Positions 37,488-46,887 of a stretch of DNA of 64,000 bases are shown in pieces; position 1 is the first letter of the stretch; the number at the start of each line of letters is the position of its first letter. The position numbers and the translations under genes are program-made. The stretch comes from Variovorax paradoxus. GTDB taxonomy: Bacteria > Pseudomonadota > Gammaproteobacteria > Burkholderiales > Burkholderiaceae_C. The stretch lies in the NCBI GenBank assembly GCA_016806145.1, contig CP063166.1:5146001-5210000 (forward strand), in the 5' to 3' direction. Below the pieces are notes generated by a model, which saw only the letters and a list, made by a program, of their open reading frames with translations, made no database searches and was not told the origin of the DNA.

Positions 37488-38480
37488 ATGACCACACTGG
37501 TCACCGGCAGCGCCGGCCATCTCGGCGAAGCACTGATGCGCCATCTGCGCGCGCACCCCGACGCCTGGGGCGAGGCCCGCGGCATCGACCTGCTCGCCTC
37601 GCCCTTCACCGACCGCACCGGCTCCATCGCCGACCGTGCCTTCGTGCGCGAGTGCATGCGCGGCGTGCGCACGGTGCTGCACACCGCCACCCTGCACAAG
37701 CCGCACGTGGCCACGCATGCGAAACAGGACTTCGTCGAGACCAACATCGCGGGCACGCTCGCGCTGCTCGAGGAGGCGGTGGCGGCCGGCGTGCAGGCCT
37801 TCGTGTTCACGAGCACCACCAGCAGCTTCGGCTCGGCGCTCACGCCGGCCGCGGGCGAGCCCGCCGCCTGGATCACGGAAGACGTGACGCCGATCCCGAA
37901 GAACATCTACGGCGCGACCAAGACCGCGGCCGAGGACCTGTGCCAGCTGTTCCATCGCGAGCACGGCCTCCACGCAATCGTGCTGCGCACCTCGCGCTTC
38001 TTCCCCGAGGACGACGACGATCCGCGCGCACGCGAGCGCCACTCGCTCGAGAACGCTCAGGCCAACGAGCTGCTGCATCGCCGCGCCGACATCGCGGACA
38101 TCGTCGAGGCGCACCTGTGCGCGGCACGGCGCGCACCGGCACTGGGCTTCGGCCGCTACATCGTCTCGGCCACCACGCCTTTCGCGCGCGACGAACTCGC
38201 GCTGCTGCGCAGCGATGCGCCGGCCGTGCTGCGCCGGCACTTCCCCGACTGCGAGGCGCTCTACGAACGGCGCGGCTGGACCCTGCCCGCGCAGCTCGAC
38301 CGCGTGTACGTGAACGCGCGCGCGCGGCGCGACCTGGGCTGGGCGCCGAAGCACGACTTCGCGCAGGTGCTGCAAAGCCTGCGCGAGGGCCGCGACTTCC
38401 GCAGCGAACTGGCGCATGCCGTGGGCAGCAAGGGCTACCACGCGCAGCGCTTCGAGGACGGCCCCTACCCAGTGGCCTGA
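37488..38480 (+). CDS. NAD(P)-dependent epimerase/dehydratase (extended SDR)
   Basis: A 330-residue extended short-chain dehydrogenase with the nucleotide motif TGSAGHLG at residues 6-13, the VLHTATLHKPHV segment, the active-site serine region VFTSTTSS, and the catalytic YGATK. It resembles nucleoside-sugar epimerases or uronate dehydrogenases, but the substrate is not determined. The ATG at 37488 follows AGGAAGGAC. No co-transcribed partner is obvious; the next gene has its own promoter region. Confidence 0.85.
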   Translation: MTTLVTGSAGHLGEALMRHLRAHPDAWGEARGIDLLASPFTDRTGSIADRAFVRECMRGVRTVLHTATLHKPHVATHAKQDFVETNIAGTLALLEEAVAAGVQAFVFTSTTSSFGSALTPAAGEPAAWITEDVTPIPKNIYGATKTAAEDLCQLFHREHGLHAIVLRTSRFFPEDDDDPRARERHSLENAQANELLHRRADIADIVEAHLCAARRAPALGFGRYIVSATTPFARDELALLRSDAPAVLRRHFPDCEALYERRGWTLPAQLDRVYVNARARRDLGWAPKHDFAQVLQSLREGRDFRSELAHAVGSKGYHAQRFEDGPYPVA

Positions 38481-38508
38481 ACCAGCCGCCGGCACGGCAT
38501 CCGGCCCG

Positions 38509-38528
38509 CCCGGGCCCCCCCGGGTTTT
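38509..38528 (+). terminator. Probable terminator after the SDR gene
   Basis: Two CCCGGG blocks (38509-38514 and 38519-38524) separated by CCCC can pair, and TTTTCC follows. This is short but GC-strong, and the next promoter region starts about 20 nt later. Confidence 0.5.
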
Positions 38529-38553
38529 CCTCAGTCCGGATTGCCGCATAAAT

Positions 38554-38561
38554 TGTATACA
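38554..38561. promoter_or_regulatory. TGTATACA palindrome, operator candidate 4 (NCS2 permease)
   Basis: TGTATACA in the context CATAAATTGTATACAGTTTCG, 94 nt before the NCS2 permease start. Flanks share ACAGTTT with candidate 1. It places the NCS2 transporter in the same putative regulon. Confidence 0.65.
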
Positions 38562-38654
38562 GTTTCGCGTACACCAGATGCGGTGGACGCGCCCGACGAC
38601 TGCGCGCCGCACCTCTTTCTGTCTTTTTCTCATTGCCGCAGCAGGAGATTCACG

Positions 38655-40142
38655 ATGACGGCCGACTCCCTTTCCACAGTCCATCCGGTGGACCAGCGCC
38701 TGCCCACCGGCAAGCTCACCGCCCTGGGCCTGCAGCACGTGCTGGTCATGTACGCGGGCGCGGTCGCGGTCCCGCTGATCGTGGGCCGTGCGCTCAAGCT
38801 CTCGCCCGACGAGGTCGCGCTGCTGATCTCGGCGGACCTGTTCTGCTGCGGCATCGCCACGCTGATCCAGGCGCTCGGCGCCACGCAGTGGTTCGGCATC
38901 AAGCTGCCCGTGATGATGGGCGTGACCTTCGCCTCGGTGGCGCCCATGGTGGCCATCGCCAATGCCAACCCGGGCCAGAACGGCGCACAGCTGCTGTTCG
39001 GCGCCATCATCGGCGCGGGCATCGTCTCGATACTGATCGCGCCCTTCGTGAGCCGCATGCTGCGCTTCTTCCCGCCGGTGGTCACGGGCACCATCATCGC
39101 GGTGATCGGCATCAGCCTGATGCGCGTGGGCATCAACTGGATCTTCGGCAATCCCGTGGGCCCGACGGCGCCCGCGCTGGTCGATCCGGTCTACGCCAAG
39201 TGGCTGGCCGAGGTCACCTCGCCCGGCAGCTCCATCCCCGCCGTGCCCAAGGGCTTCGCGATCATGCCCACCGTGCCCAACCCCAAGTACGCCGACCTCT
39301 CGGGCCTGGGCGTGGCCGCGCTGGTGCTGGTGTCGATCCTGCTGATCGTGAAGTACGCCAAGGGCTTCGTCGCCAACATCTCGGTGCTGCTGGGCATCGT
39401 CATCGGCGCGGTCGTGGCCTCGCTCACCGGCCTCATGACCTACGAGAAGGTCGGCAAGGCCGCGTGGTTCGACATCGTGCTGCCGTTCCACTTCGGCATG
39501 CCGCAGTTCGACCCGATCCTGATCCTCACGATGACGCTGATCATGGTGGTGGTGATGATCGAATCGACCGGCATGTTCCTCGCGCTCGGCGAGATGACCG
39601 AGCGCAAGATCTCGCAGCAGGACCTCGCCAAGGGCCTGCGCACCGACGGCCTGGGCACGCTGATCGGCGGCATCTTCAACACCTTCCCCTACACCAGCTT
39701 CTCGCAGAACGTGGGCCTGGTCGCCGTCACCGGCATCAAGAGCCGCTATGTCTGCGTGGCCGGCGGCGTGATCCTGATCGTGCTGGGCCTGCTGCCGAAG
39801 ATGGCGGCGCTGGTGGAGTCGCTGCCCACCGTGGTGCTCGGCGGCGCGGGCCTCGTGATGTTCGGCATGGTGGCCGCCACCGGCATCCGCATCCTCTCGG
39901 GCGTCGACTTCAAGCACAACCGCCACAACGCGATGATCGTGGCGGTCTCGATCGGCGTCGGCATGATTCCGCTGATCGCGCCCAACTTCAAGCAGTGGAT
40001 GCCGCATGCGATCCACTCGCTGATCGAGTCGGGCATCCTGCTGGCGTCGATCGCGGCGGTGCTGCTGAACCTGTTCCTCAACGGCGCGAAGCACGACGAG
40101 CAGGCGGTGATCGCGGCGGCGAAGCATGCGGATGCGCACTGA
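38655..40142 (+). CDS. NCS2-family xanthine/uric acid permease
   Basis: A 495-residue polytopic NCS2 (nucleobase-ascorbate) transporter with about 12-14 helices. Visible motifs are LQHVLVMYAGAVAVPLIVGRAL near the N-terminus and the NAT signature region FSQNVGLVAVTGIKSRYV. Family members of this length import xanthine or urate with protons. Location at the end of the purine island and its TGTATACA site point to urate/xanthine. Uracil transport is less likely. Start ATG at 38655, with AGGAGA 9 nt upstream. Confidence 0.9.
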   Translation: MTADSLSTVHPVDQRLPTGKLTALGLQHVLVMYAGAVAVPLIVGRALKLSPDEVALLISADLFCCGIATLIQALGATQWFGIKLPVMMGVTFASVAPMVAIANANPGQNGAQLLFGAIIGAGIVSILIAPFVSRMLRFFPPVVTGTIIAVIGISLMRVGINWIFGNPVGPTAPALVDPVYAKWLAEVTSPGSSIPAVPKGFAIMPTVPNPKYADLSGLGVAALVLVSILLIVKYAKGFVANISVLLGIVIGAVVASLTGLMTYEKVGKAAWFDIVLPFHFGMPQFDPILILTMTLIMVVVMIESTGMFLALGEMTERKISQQDLAKGLRTDGLGTLIGGIFNTFPYTSFSQNVGLVAVTGIKSRYVCVAGGVILIVLGLLPKMAALVESLPTVVLGGAGLVMFGMVAATGIRILSGVDFKHNRHNAMIVAVSIGVGMIPLIAPNFKQWMPHAIHSLIESGILLASIAAVLLNLFLNGAKHDEQAVIAAAKHADAH

Positions 40143-40167
40143 GCCGCTGCACGCCACAACGAACGAA

Positions 40168-40188
40168 GGGGCCGACGGCCCCTTTTTT
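40168..40188 (+). terminator. Intrinsic terminator after the NCS2 permease
   Basis: GGGGCC (40168-40173) and GGCCCC (40177-40182), loop GAC, then TTTTTT. A textbook rho-independent terminator for the permease gene, also separating it from the convergent ABC operon. Confidence 0.9.
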
Positions 40189-40210
40189 CATGCAGCGCGC
40201 ACGGCCTCTG

Positions 40211-40999
40211 CTAGACCGCGTGCGCCGGCACGCCGCGCTGCGAGGCATGCCAGCCGAGCAGCCGCTCCTCGGCCAGCTCGATCCCCTTGAACAGCACCAC
40301 GCCGAGCACGCACAGCAGCGCGAGCGCGACGAACACGGTGGAGGTGTCGAAGCTGCCCTGCGCCACCAGGATCACGTGGCCCAGCCCCGATTCGCCGGCC
40401 ACGAACTCGCCGACGATGGTGCCCACCAGCGCGAAGGACACGCCGACCTTCATGCCCGCGAACAGGCTCGGCAGCGCATTGGGAAAGCGGATCTTCCAGA
40501 GGATGCGCCCGCGCGTGGCCTTGTTGACCCGCGCCATGTCGAGCATGTCGGGGTCGGTGGAACGCAGCCCCAGCACGCAGTCGATCAGGATCGGGAAGAT
40601 CGCGATCAGCATCGCGATCGCCACCTTGGGCAGCGCGCCGGTGCCCATCCAGATCACGAACAGCGGCGCGAGCGCCACCTTGGGCACGGCATTGAGCGCC
40701 ACCAGCAGCGAGTAGAGCGTGCGGTCGAGGAAGCGCGAATAGACGATGCCGATGGCCGCGGCCACGCCGAGCACCACGGCCAGCACGAAGCCGTACATCG
40801 TGGTGAGCAAGGTGTCGAGCGTTTCGCGCAGCAGGTAGCCAGGCTGCGCGAGGAACTGCCCGATGATCTTCGAGGGCGCGGGCAGCAGGAAGTCGCGGAT
40901 GCCGAGCAGGCGCACGCACGCCTCCCAGGCCACGAGCAGCACGGCGAGCGTGAGCAGCGCCTGGCGGCTGCGCTCGGTGTGGTTCCAGAGTGTCTTCAT
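40211..40999 (-). CDS. ABC transporter permease (NitT/TauT family)
   Basis: A 262-residue inner-membrane permease with about six helices and the BPD-type coupling loop around EIRFPN-like IRFPNALPSLFAGMKVGVSFALVGTIVGEF. It is the SsuC/TauC/ThiX type. It starts 2 nt after the stop of the ATPase gene and ends the hyuA-hyuB-binding protein-ATPase-permease operon. Substrate is probably the compound hydrolysed by HyuA/HyuB (inference). Confidence 0.9.
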   Translation of the reverse strand: MKTLWNHTERSRQALLTLAVLLVAWEACVRLLGIRDFLLPAPSKIIGQFLAQPGYLLRETLDTLLTTMYGFVLAVVLGVAAAIGIVYSRFLDRTLYSLLVALNAVPKVALAPLFVIWMGTGALPKVAIAMLIAIFPILIDCVLGLRSTDPDMLDMARVNKATRGRILWKIRFPNALPSLFAGMKVGVSFALVGTIVGEFVAGESGLGHVILVAQGSFDTSTVFVALALLCVLGVVLFKGIELAEERLLGWHASQRGVPAHAV

Positions 41000-41001
41000 G
41001 G

Positions 41002-41769
41002 TCAGTAAGCGCCCAGTTCGCGGAAGGTTTCCTTGATGCGCGACACGTAGGCCGCGAACTCGCGCGTCTCGCGCACGTCGAGGCCGCGCGGCCGCTCGAG
41101 CTCGATCGGCAGGATGTCGGCGATACGGCCGGGACCGCGCGCCATCATCACCACGCGCCCGCCGAGGTAGACGGCCTCGGTGATCGAATGGGTGATGAAG
41201 ATCACCGTCTTGCCGGTCGCCATCCAGGTGCGCTGCAGCTCCGCGTTGAGCGCATCGCGCGTGAAGGGGTCGAGCGCGCCGAAGGGCTCGTCCATCAGCA
41301 GCAACTGCGGATCGAGCAGCAGCGCGCGGCAGATCGAGACGCGCTGGCGCATGCCGCCCGAGAGCTCGCGCGGATAGCGGTCCATGAAGTCGGCCAGGCC
41401 GAACAGGGCCAGCAGTTCGCGCGCGCGCGGTGCATGCCGCGCACGCTCGAGGCCATGGAATTCGGCGGCCGCCAGCACGTTGTCGAGGATGCTGCGCCAT
41501 TCCAGCAGCAGGTCGCGCTGGAACACCACGCCCATGTTGTCGGGCGGCTCGGTGATCGGCACGCCGTCGAGCGCGAGCCGCCCGCTGGTGATGGGCTCGA
41601 GCCCGGCGATGCAGCGCATCAGCGTGCTCTTGCCGCAGCCGCTCGGGCCCACGATCGAGACGAACTCGCCGCGCGCCACGCCGAGGCGCACGTCCTGCAG
41701 CGCGGTGATCGGCTTGCGGCCAGACTGGTAGACCTTGTGGAGGCCGTCGATCGACAGGAAATCGGCCAC
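41002..41769 (-). CDS. ABC transporter ATP-binding protein (NitT/TauT family)
   Basis: A 255-residue ATPase with Walker A GPSGCGKST, Q-loop VFQRD, signature LSGGMRQR, Walker B LLLMDEP and the H-loop His in FITHS. The best start is GTG at 41769 with GGAG 8 nt upstream, giving a normal SsuB/TauB length. It lies 25 nt after the binding-protein stop and energises import together with the following permease. Confidence 0.91.
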   Translation of the reverse strand: MADFLSIDGLHKVYQSGRKPITALQDVRLGVARGEFVSIVGPSGCGKSTLMRCIAGLEPITSGRLALDGVPITEPPDNMGVVFQRDLLLEWRSILDNVLAAAEFHGLERARHAPRARELLALFGLADFMDRYPRELSGGMRQRVSICRALLLDPQLLLMDEPFGALDPFTRDALNAELQRTWMATGKTVIFITHSITEAVYLGGRVVMMARGPGRIADILPIELERPRGLDVRETREFAAYVSRIKETFRELGAY

Positions 41770-41794
41770 GTGATGTGCTCCGCGCGCGGGCGCT

Positions 41795-42796
41795 TCAGAC
41801 GGAAAGGAGCGCATTGGTGTAGTAGTCGGAGGGTTTGCGGCCCGGCTTGATCTGGCCGGTCTGTTCCATCGAGCGGATCGCCGCGGCCCAGTCGGCGTCG
41901 GACTGCTGGCCGATCGGCAGGCTCTTGTCGCCCGGGCTCTGGAAGAAGGGGCGGTAGGCCACGAGCTGTCCCTTGAGCACCTCGGGGTCCAGCCGCGCAG
42001 TCGGCCGCTGCGCCACGATGGCGGCCACCGCCTCGTCGATGTGGTTGTCGTGGATGTACTGCCAGGCGCGCAGCTGCACGCGCGTGAACTTCGCGATCGC
42101 GGCCTGCTTCGACTCGATTGCCTTCGGCGTCGTGGCCAGCCCGTAGCTCGGGAAGCTGATGCCACTGTCGGCCAGCAGCAGCGCGCTGGCCTTGCGGGTC
42201 TTCAGCACCATCGGCTGGCCGAACGGGGCCTGCGACATGAAGCCGTCGCTGTTGCCCGAGGCATAGGTCGAGATCATCGCGCTGGGCGTGACCATCACCA
42301 GCTCGATGCTGCTCTTGCTCATGCCGTTGGCCTTGAGGAAGGGCTCGATGAACGGCGCCCACGGGCTGGTCGTGAAGCACACGATCTTCTTGCCCGCGAG
42401 CTCCTTCGGCGACTTCACGCCCTGCGCCGCATCGGTCATGACAGCGAGGTCGCCGGTGCGCGCGAAGCCGGCGATCGAGACCAGCTCGAGCCCGTTCTCC
42501 TTCGCCACCGCCATGGTGCCGAGCGCCACCTGGCCCACGTCGACCTGCCCTGCCGCGAGCAGCTGCAGCGTCGAGATGGTGCCGGTGCCGTCCTGCACCT
42601 CGACCTCGAGGCCCTCGTCCTTGAACCAGCCCTTCTGCTGGGCCAGGTGAACCGCGCCGTGCATGCCCCAGGGCGAGAAGTCCATGCGCACGCGCAGCTT
42701 GGTGGCGCCTTGCGCCTGCGCCGTTCGCAGGCCGAGGGACAGCGCCGGGAGCGCGGCCATCGCCGCGAGGCCTTGGGTCAACGTACGTCTTTTCAT
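41795..42796 (-). CDS. ABC transporter substrate-binding protein (NMT1/SsuA-like)
   Basis: A 333-residue periplasmic binding protein with a twin-arginine-like start (MKRRTLTQGLAAMAALPALSLGLRTAQA) and NMT1/ThiY features: KLRVRMDFSPWGMHGAVHLAQQKGWFKDEGLEVEVQDG and TISTLQLLAAGQVDVG. NMT1-type proteins bind pyrimidine precursors, riboflavin, taurine or similar molecules. In this operon a hydantoin-, pyrimidine- or lactam-type ligand is plausible. It starts 60 nt after hyuB. Confidence 0.88.
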   Translation of the reverse strand: MKRRTLTQGLAAMAALPALSLGLRTAQAQGATKLRVRMDFSPWGMHGAVHLAQQKGWFKDEGLEVEVQDGTGTISTLQLLAAGQVDVGQVALGTMAVAKENGLELVSIAGFARTGDLAVMTDAAQGVKSPKELAGKKIVCFTTSPWAPFIEPFLKANGMSKSSIELVMVTPSAMISTYASGNSDGFMSQAPFGQPMVLKTRKASALLLADSGISFPSYGLATTPKAIESKQAAIAKFTRVQLRAWQYIHDNHIDEAVAAIVAQRPTARLDPEVLKGQLVAYRPFFQSPGDKSLPIGQQSDADWAAAIRSMEQTGQIKPGRKPSDYYTNALLSV

Positions 42797-42856
42797 CGCT
42801 TACCTCTGCTTCTTCGTCATGGGGTGGTGGGGGAATCGCGGGAACGGCGCGGTGCT

Positions 42857-44581
42857 TCAGTCCGCCGTGCCGGCGCGCAGTGCCTGGGTTTGCGCGGCGT
42901 CGAGGCGGCCGCTGGCCGGATCGACCACCGCACGGTAGTGCTGGCGCACGAAGTCGGCCGACAGCTTGTGGTCCCAGACGTCGCGTTCGATCTCTTGCGC
43001 GGGGCGCAGCAGCGGATCGCCGAAGCCACCGCCACCGGGTTGCGTGTGCGTCACCACGGTGCCTCTTGCAATGCGCATGCCAACCTTGCTCGCGAGCTCG
43101 ATGGTCTCGCCTGCGTGCTGCAGCCGGTTCGAGGCCGACCTCGCGGGCAGGCCGCCCTGCAGGCCGTAGGGCTGGAACTTCATGCGGTCGGCGCGCAGTT
43201 GCAGCAGCACGTCGTCGGCCAGCACGCGGTAGCTGCGCCGGATGCCGAGGCCGCCGCGGTAGCGTCCTGCGCCGCAGGAGTCGGGCTCGAGCTCGTAGGC
43301 CTCGACGCGCACCGGATGCTGCGCCTCCAGCGTTTCCACCGGCGTGTTCGAGAGGTTCTGCGAGGCGTTGGTGATCGCCTCGATGCCGTCGGAACCGGGG
43401 CGGCCGCCCCAGGCGCCGCAGATCATGTCGACGATGATGTAGCTGCTGCCGTCGTCCTTCTTGCCCGAGAGGCAGACCACGGTGTTGCCGCCCTCGCCCG
43501 CGGCGGGAATGCGGTCGGGCACCACCTGGGCCAGCGCGCCGAGCATCGCGTCGAACACGCGGTAGCCGGTGAGCGCGCGCGCCGCGACCGCGGCCGGCTC
43601 GATCGGGTTGAGCACGGTGCCTTCGGGCACGTGCACCTCGATGCAGCGGAACACGCCGGCGTTGTTCGGCACATCGCCCTTCAGGGCGCAGCGCACGCTG
43701 AGGTAGGTGCAGGACTTGGTGTACGACAGCGTCGAGTTGATCGCCGCGCGCACCTGCGGCGAGGAGCCGGTGTAGTCCACGCTAACACGGTCCTCGTGCA
43801 CCGTGAGCGCGACGCGGATCGGGATCGGCTCGGGCGAGAGGCCGTCGTCGTCGATGAAGTCCTCGAAGTGGAAGGTGCCCTTGGGCCAGCGGCGGATCTC
43901 CTCGCGCGTGAGCCGCTCGGCATAGTCGAGCAGTTCGGCGAAGTAGCGCCGCGCGTCGTCGCGGCCATAGCGGTCGAACAGCGCCGTGAGCTCGCGCACG
44001 CCCACCTGCGAGGCCGCGTACTGCGCGCGCAGGTCGCCGAGCACGCGGTCGGGCACGCGCACGTTCTGCGCGATCACGCGCTCCATGATGTCGTTGACCA
44101 CGCCGCGCTCGTAGAGCTTGACCACCGGGATGCGCAGGCCTTCCTGGTAGACCTCGGTCGAGTCGCTGGCGTTCGATCCGGGCACGCGGCCGCCCACGTC
44201 GGTGTGGTGGCAGATGACGACGCAGAAGCCCTCGAGTTCCTCGCGGTAGAAGAAGGGCACGAACATGAAGATGTCCGGCAGGTGCATGCCGCCCTGGTAG
44301 GGGTCGTTGACGATCACCGCGTCGCCCGGCGCGAGCGCGTCGCCGTAGCGCTTGCGCACCTCGGCCATGGCTTCGGGGATGGCGCCCAGGTGCAGCGCGA
44401 TGGTCTTGGCCTGCGCGATCATCTGGCCGTGGCGGTCGCAGATCGCGGCCGAGTAGTCCATCACGTCCTTGACGATCTCCGAGCGCGCGGTGCGCAGCAC
44501 GGTGTAGGCCACTTCGTCGACGATGGAATCCATCGCGTTCTTGACCACCGCGAAGGTGATCGGGTCGATGGCGCGGTTCAT
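42857..44581 (-). CDS. hyuB: Hydantoinase/oxoprolinase subunit B family protein
   Basis: A 574-residue HyuB protein starting MNRAIDPITFAVVKNAMDSIVDEVAYTVLRTARSEIVKD, with GDAVIVNDPYQGGMHLPDIFMF and the glycine-rich end HTQPGGGGFGDPLLRP. With HyuA it forms an ATP-dependent hydrolase of cyclic amides (N-methylhydantoin, 5-oxoproline) or an acetone/acetophenone carboxylase. The start overlaps the hyuA stop by 4 nt (ATGA), so the subunits are made together. The associated ABC importer favours a hydantoin-type substrate over ketones. Confidence 0.88.
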   Translation of the reverse strand: MNRAIDPITFAVVKNAMDSIVDEVAYTVLRTARSEIVKDVMDYSAAICDRHGQMIAQAKTIALHLGAIPEAMAEVRKRYGDALAPGDAVIVNDPYQGGMHLPDIFMFVPFFYREELEGFCVVICHHTDVGGRVPGSNASDSTEVYQEGLRIPVVKLYERGVVNDIMERVIAQNVRVPDRVLGDLRAQYAASQVGVRELTALFDRYGRDDARRYFAELLDYAERLTREEIRRWPKGTFHFEDFIDDDGLSPEPIPIRVALTVHEDRVSVDYTGSSPQVRAAINSTLSYTKSCTYLSVRCALKGDVPNNAGVFRCIEVHVPEGTVLNPIEPAAVAARALTGYRVFDAMLGALAQVVPDRIPAAGEGGNTVVCLSGKKDDGSSYIIVDMICGAWGGRPGSDGIEAITNASQNLSNTPVETLEAQHPVRVEAYELEPDSCGAGRYRGGLGIRRSYRVLADDVLLQLRADRMKFQPYGLQGGLPARSASNRLQHAGETIELASKVGMRIARGTVVTHTQPGGGGFGDPLLRPAQEIERDVWDHKLSADFVRQHYRAVVDPASGRLDAAQTQALRAGTAD

Positions 44582-46698
44582 GCCGGGATCTCCTGGAGGT
44601 CGATGACGATGTTGCCGATGGCATCGGCGCGCGCGCTGCAGTGCGGCGGCACGACGATGGTGGTGTCGTAGGACTCGACGATCAGCGGCCCCTGCACCGG
44701 CTCGGCACCGAGGCTGGCGCGCGGGACCACGGGCGTCGAAGCGGACGCCTCGCCGGGCGCGAAACTCACGAGGCGTTCGCCCTGCGTGCCCTGCAGTGCG
44801 GTCGCGTCGACGCGGCACTTGGCGAAGTCGAGCCGGAAGTCGCTGCGGCCATGGGCGCTGACGCGCAGGTTGACCAGCTCGAGTGGCTCATCGCTGCTGT
44901 AGCCGAAGGTCTGTTGGTAGAGCGCATGGAAGTCGCTCGCCAGTTGCTCGAGCACGGCCGTGTCGAGCGTGCCTGCGGGCAGCGCCACGGTGAGTTCCGA
45001 ACTCTGGCCGAGGTAGCGCAGGTCGGCGAAGCGCTCCACGCGCACCGCATCGGCCGCGTAGCCTTCGGAGGCCAGCACCGTGAAGCCCTGGTCGGCGAGC
45101 ACCGCGGTGGCGCGTGCCAGCGCGGCCGGTTCGCAATCCGCCAGCGGACGCAGCACCGCTTTCACGAAGTTGTGCTCGGCGTCGGCCGAGAGCATGCCGG
45201 CCGAGCAGAAGACGCCGGCCATGATCGGCGCGATCACGCGGCGGATGCCGAGCAGCCGCGCCACCGCCACCGCATGCAGCGGGCCGCCGCCACCGAAGGC
45301 GATCATCGACATGTCGCGCGGATCGCGGCCGCGCTCCACCGTCACCGCGCGGATCGCGCGCGCCATGTTCACGTTGGCGACCTGGCGGATGCCGTGCGCC
45401 GCGGCGAGGCGGTCGAGCTTCAGCGGCCCGGCCACGTGAGTATCGATCGCCCGCCCCGAAAGCTCGAGCGAGACCGGCAGGCTGCCGCCCGCGAGCGCTT
45501 GGGGATTGAGGTAGCCGAGCACCATGTTGGCGTCGGTCACGGTCGGGCGCTCGTTGCCGTTGCCATAGCAGGCCGGGCCCGGCGAAGCGCCGGCCGACTC
45601 GGGCCCGACGCACAGCAGGCCGCCACCGTCGATCCAGGCGATCGAGCCGCCACCCGCACCCACCTCGGCGATGTCGATCGCGGGCACCTTGAGCACGTAG
45701 CCACCGCCCTTGACGAAGCGGCTCGGCGCGCTGATGCCGTCGCGGAACTCGTATTCGTTGGTCAGCGAGGGCTGGCCGCCGACGATGACCGAGGCCTTGG
45801 CGGTGGTACCGCCCATGTCGAAGACGATCAGGTCGTCGTCGCCGCCCATCGCGCCGATGCGCGCGGCGCCGGCCACGCCGCCCGCCGGGCCCGAGGCCAC
45901 GGCGAACACCGGCTTTTCGGTCGCGGAGGCGATGCCCATCATGCCGCCGTTGGAGGCCATCACCTGCAGCGAGGCATCGACGCCCATGTCGCGCAGGTCC
46001 TTCTTCAGGCGCGCGAGGTAGGTCTTCATCGCGGGCAGGATGTAAGCGTTGACCACCGTCGTGCTGGTGCGCTCGTACTCCTTGATCTCGGGCAGCACCT
46101 CGCACGACACGCTCAGCAGCAGTTCGGGAAAGTGCGCCTGCAGCGCGGCCTTGGCCTGGAGCTCGTGCGCCGGGTTGATGTAGCTGTTGAGGAAGCACAG
46201 CGCGACCGCGTTCACGCCGTCGGCCACCAGTTCGCCCGCCTGTTCGAGCAGGTGCTCGACGTCGAGCGGCACGACCACCTCGCCGCGCGAACCCATGCGC
46301 TCGCGCACGCCGCGGCGCCAGCGGCGCGTGGCCAGCGGCTGCGGCTTCTGCCAGCCGAGGTCGAACATCGTGGGCGTGCGGATGCGGCCGATCTCCAGCA
46401 CGTCGCGGAAGCCATCGGTGGTGAGCACGCCGGTGTTGGCGCCGACCTTCTGCAGGATCGTGTTCGACGCGGTGGTGGTGCCGTGCACGATCTCGGCAAT
46501 GTCTCCGGGCGCGATGCCGGCCTGGTCGATCAGTACGCGCAAGCCGTTGACGATGGCCTTGCCGAGGTCCTCCGGCGTGGTGGACGTCTTGTTGACGAAG
46601 AGCCGGCCGTCGGGCATCGCGAGCACGATATCGGTGAAGGTTCCTCCGATATCGCATCCGACGCGCACGCCTTTGCTTCGCTGTGGTGCAGAACCCAT
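44578..46698 (-). CDS. hyuA: Hydantoinase/oxoprolinase subunit A family protein (ATP-binding)
   Basis: A 706-residue HyuA protein with the actin-like phosphate motif CDIGGTFTDIVL (DIGGT at residues 16-20), VHGTTTASNTILQ and FDMGGTTAKASVI. It couples ATP hydrolysis to ring opening of a cyclic amide or to carboxylation with subunit B. It is the first gene of the five-gene operon and is divergent from a TetR gene with a 189-nt region between. Length is normal for the family. Confidence 0.89.
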   Translation of the reverse strand: MGSAPQRSKGVRVGCDIGGTFTDIVLAMPDGRLFVNKTSTTPEDLGKAIVNGLRVLIDQAGIAPGDIAEIVHGTTTASNTILQKVGANTGVLTTDGFRDVLEIGRIRTPTMFDLGWQKPQPLATRRWRRGVRERMGSRGEVVVPLDVEHLLEQAGELVADGVNAVALCFLNSYINPAHELQAKAALQAHFPELLLSVSCEVLPEIKEYERTSTTVVNAYILPAMKTYLARLKKDLRDMGVDASLQVMASNGGMMGIASATEKPVFAVASGPAGGVAGAARIGAMGGDDDLIVFDMGGTTAKASVIVGGQPSLTNEYEFRDGISAPSRFVKGGGYVLKVPAIDIAEVGAGGGSIAWIDGGGLLCVGPESAGASPGPACYGNGNERPTVTDANMVLGYLNPQALAGGSLPVSLELSGRAIDTHVAGPLKLDRLAAAHGIRQVANVNMARAIRAVTVERGRDPRDMSMIAFGGGGPLHAVAVARLLGIRRVIAPIMAGVFCSAGMLSADAEHNFVKAVLRPLADCEPAALARATAVLADQGFTVLASEGYAADAVRVERFADLRYLGQSSELTVALPAGTLDTAVLEQLASDFHALYQQTFGYSSDEPLELVNLRVSAHGRSDFRLDFAKCRVDATALQGTQGERLVSFAPGEASASTPVVPRASLGAEPVQGPLIVESYDTTIVVPPHCSARADAIGNIVIDLQEIPA

Positions 46699-46745
46699 TG
46701 TGATGCTCCGTTCTAGCGGGGTTGGACGATAATGGGACCGGCCTT

Positions 46746-46764
46746 AACTAACTAACTGGCTAGT
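46746..46764. promoter_or_regulatory. Candidate TetR operator between hyuA and tetR
   Basis: AACTAACTAACTGGCTAGT (46746-46764) carries the imperfect dyad ACTAACT-GGCTAGT, preceded by a CTAA tandem. It is an AT-rich island in the divergent region, 48 nt before the hyuA start. TetR proteins commonly bind ACTA-centred dyads of this type. Confidence 0.45.
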
Positions 46765-46887
46765 ACCATTGAGGGCGAAATATATGAGCCGTGACCGCAC
46801 GATGTCAACCTTTGTTTTGCATCTTTTTCGCGGCCGCGCCGGAAGTAGACTCGCGACCTCGGTGGTGCCTCGCCGACATCAGGACCC

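Noticed and set aside
37029..40157. A 1,042-codon open frame on the minus strand
   Set aside because: Antisense to the SDR and NCS2 permease genes, which have clear motifs. The product is an acidic His/Asp/Arg repeat-like sequence with no domain.
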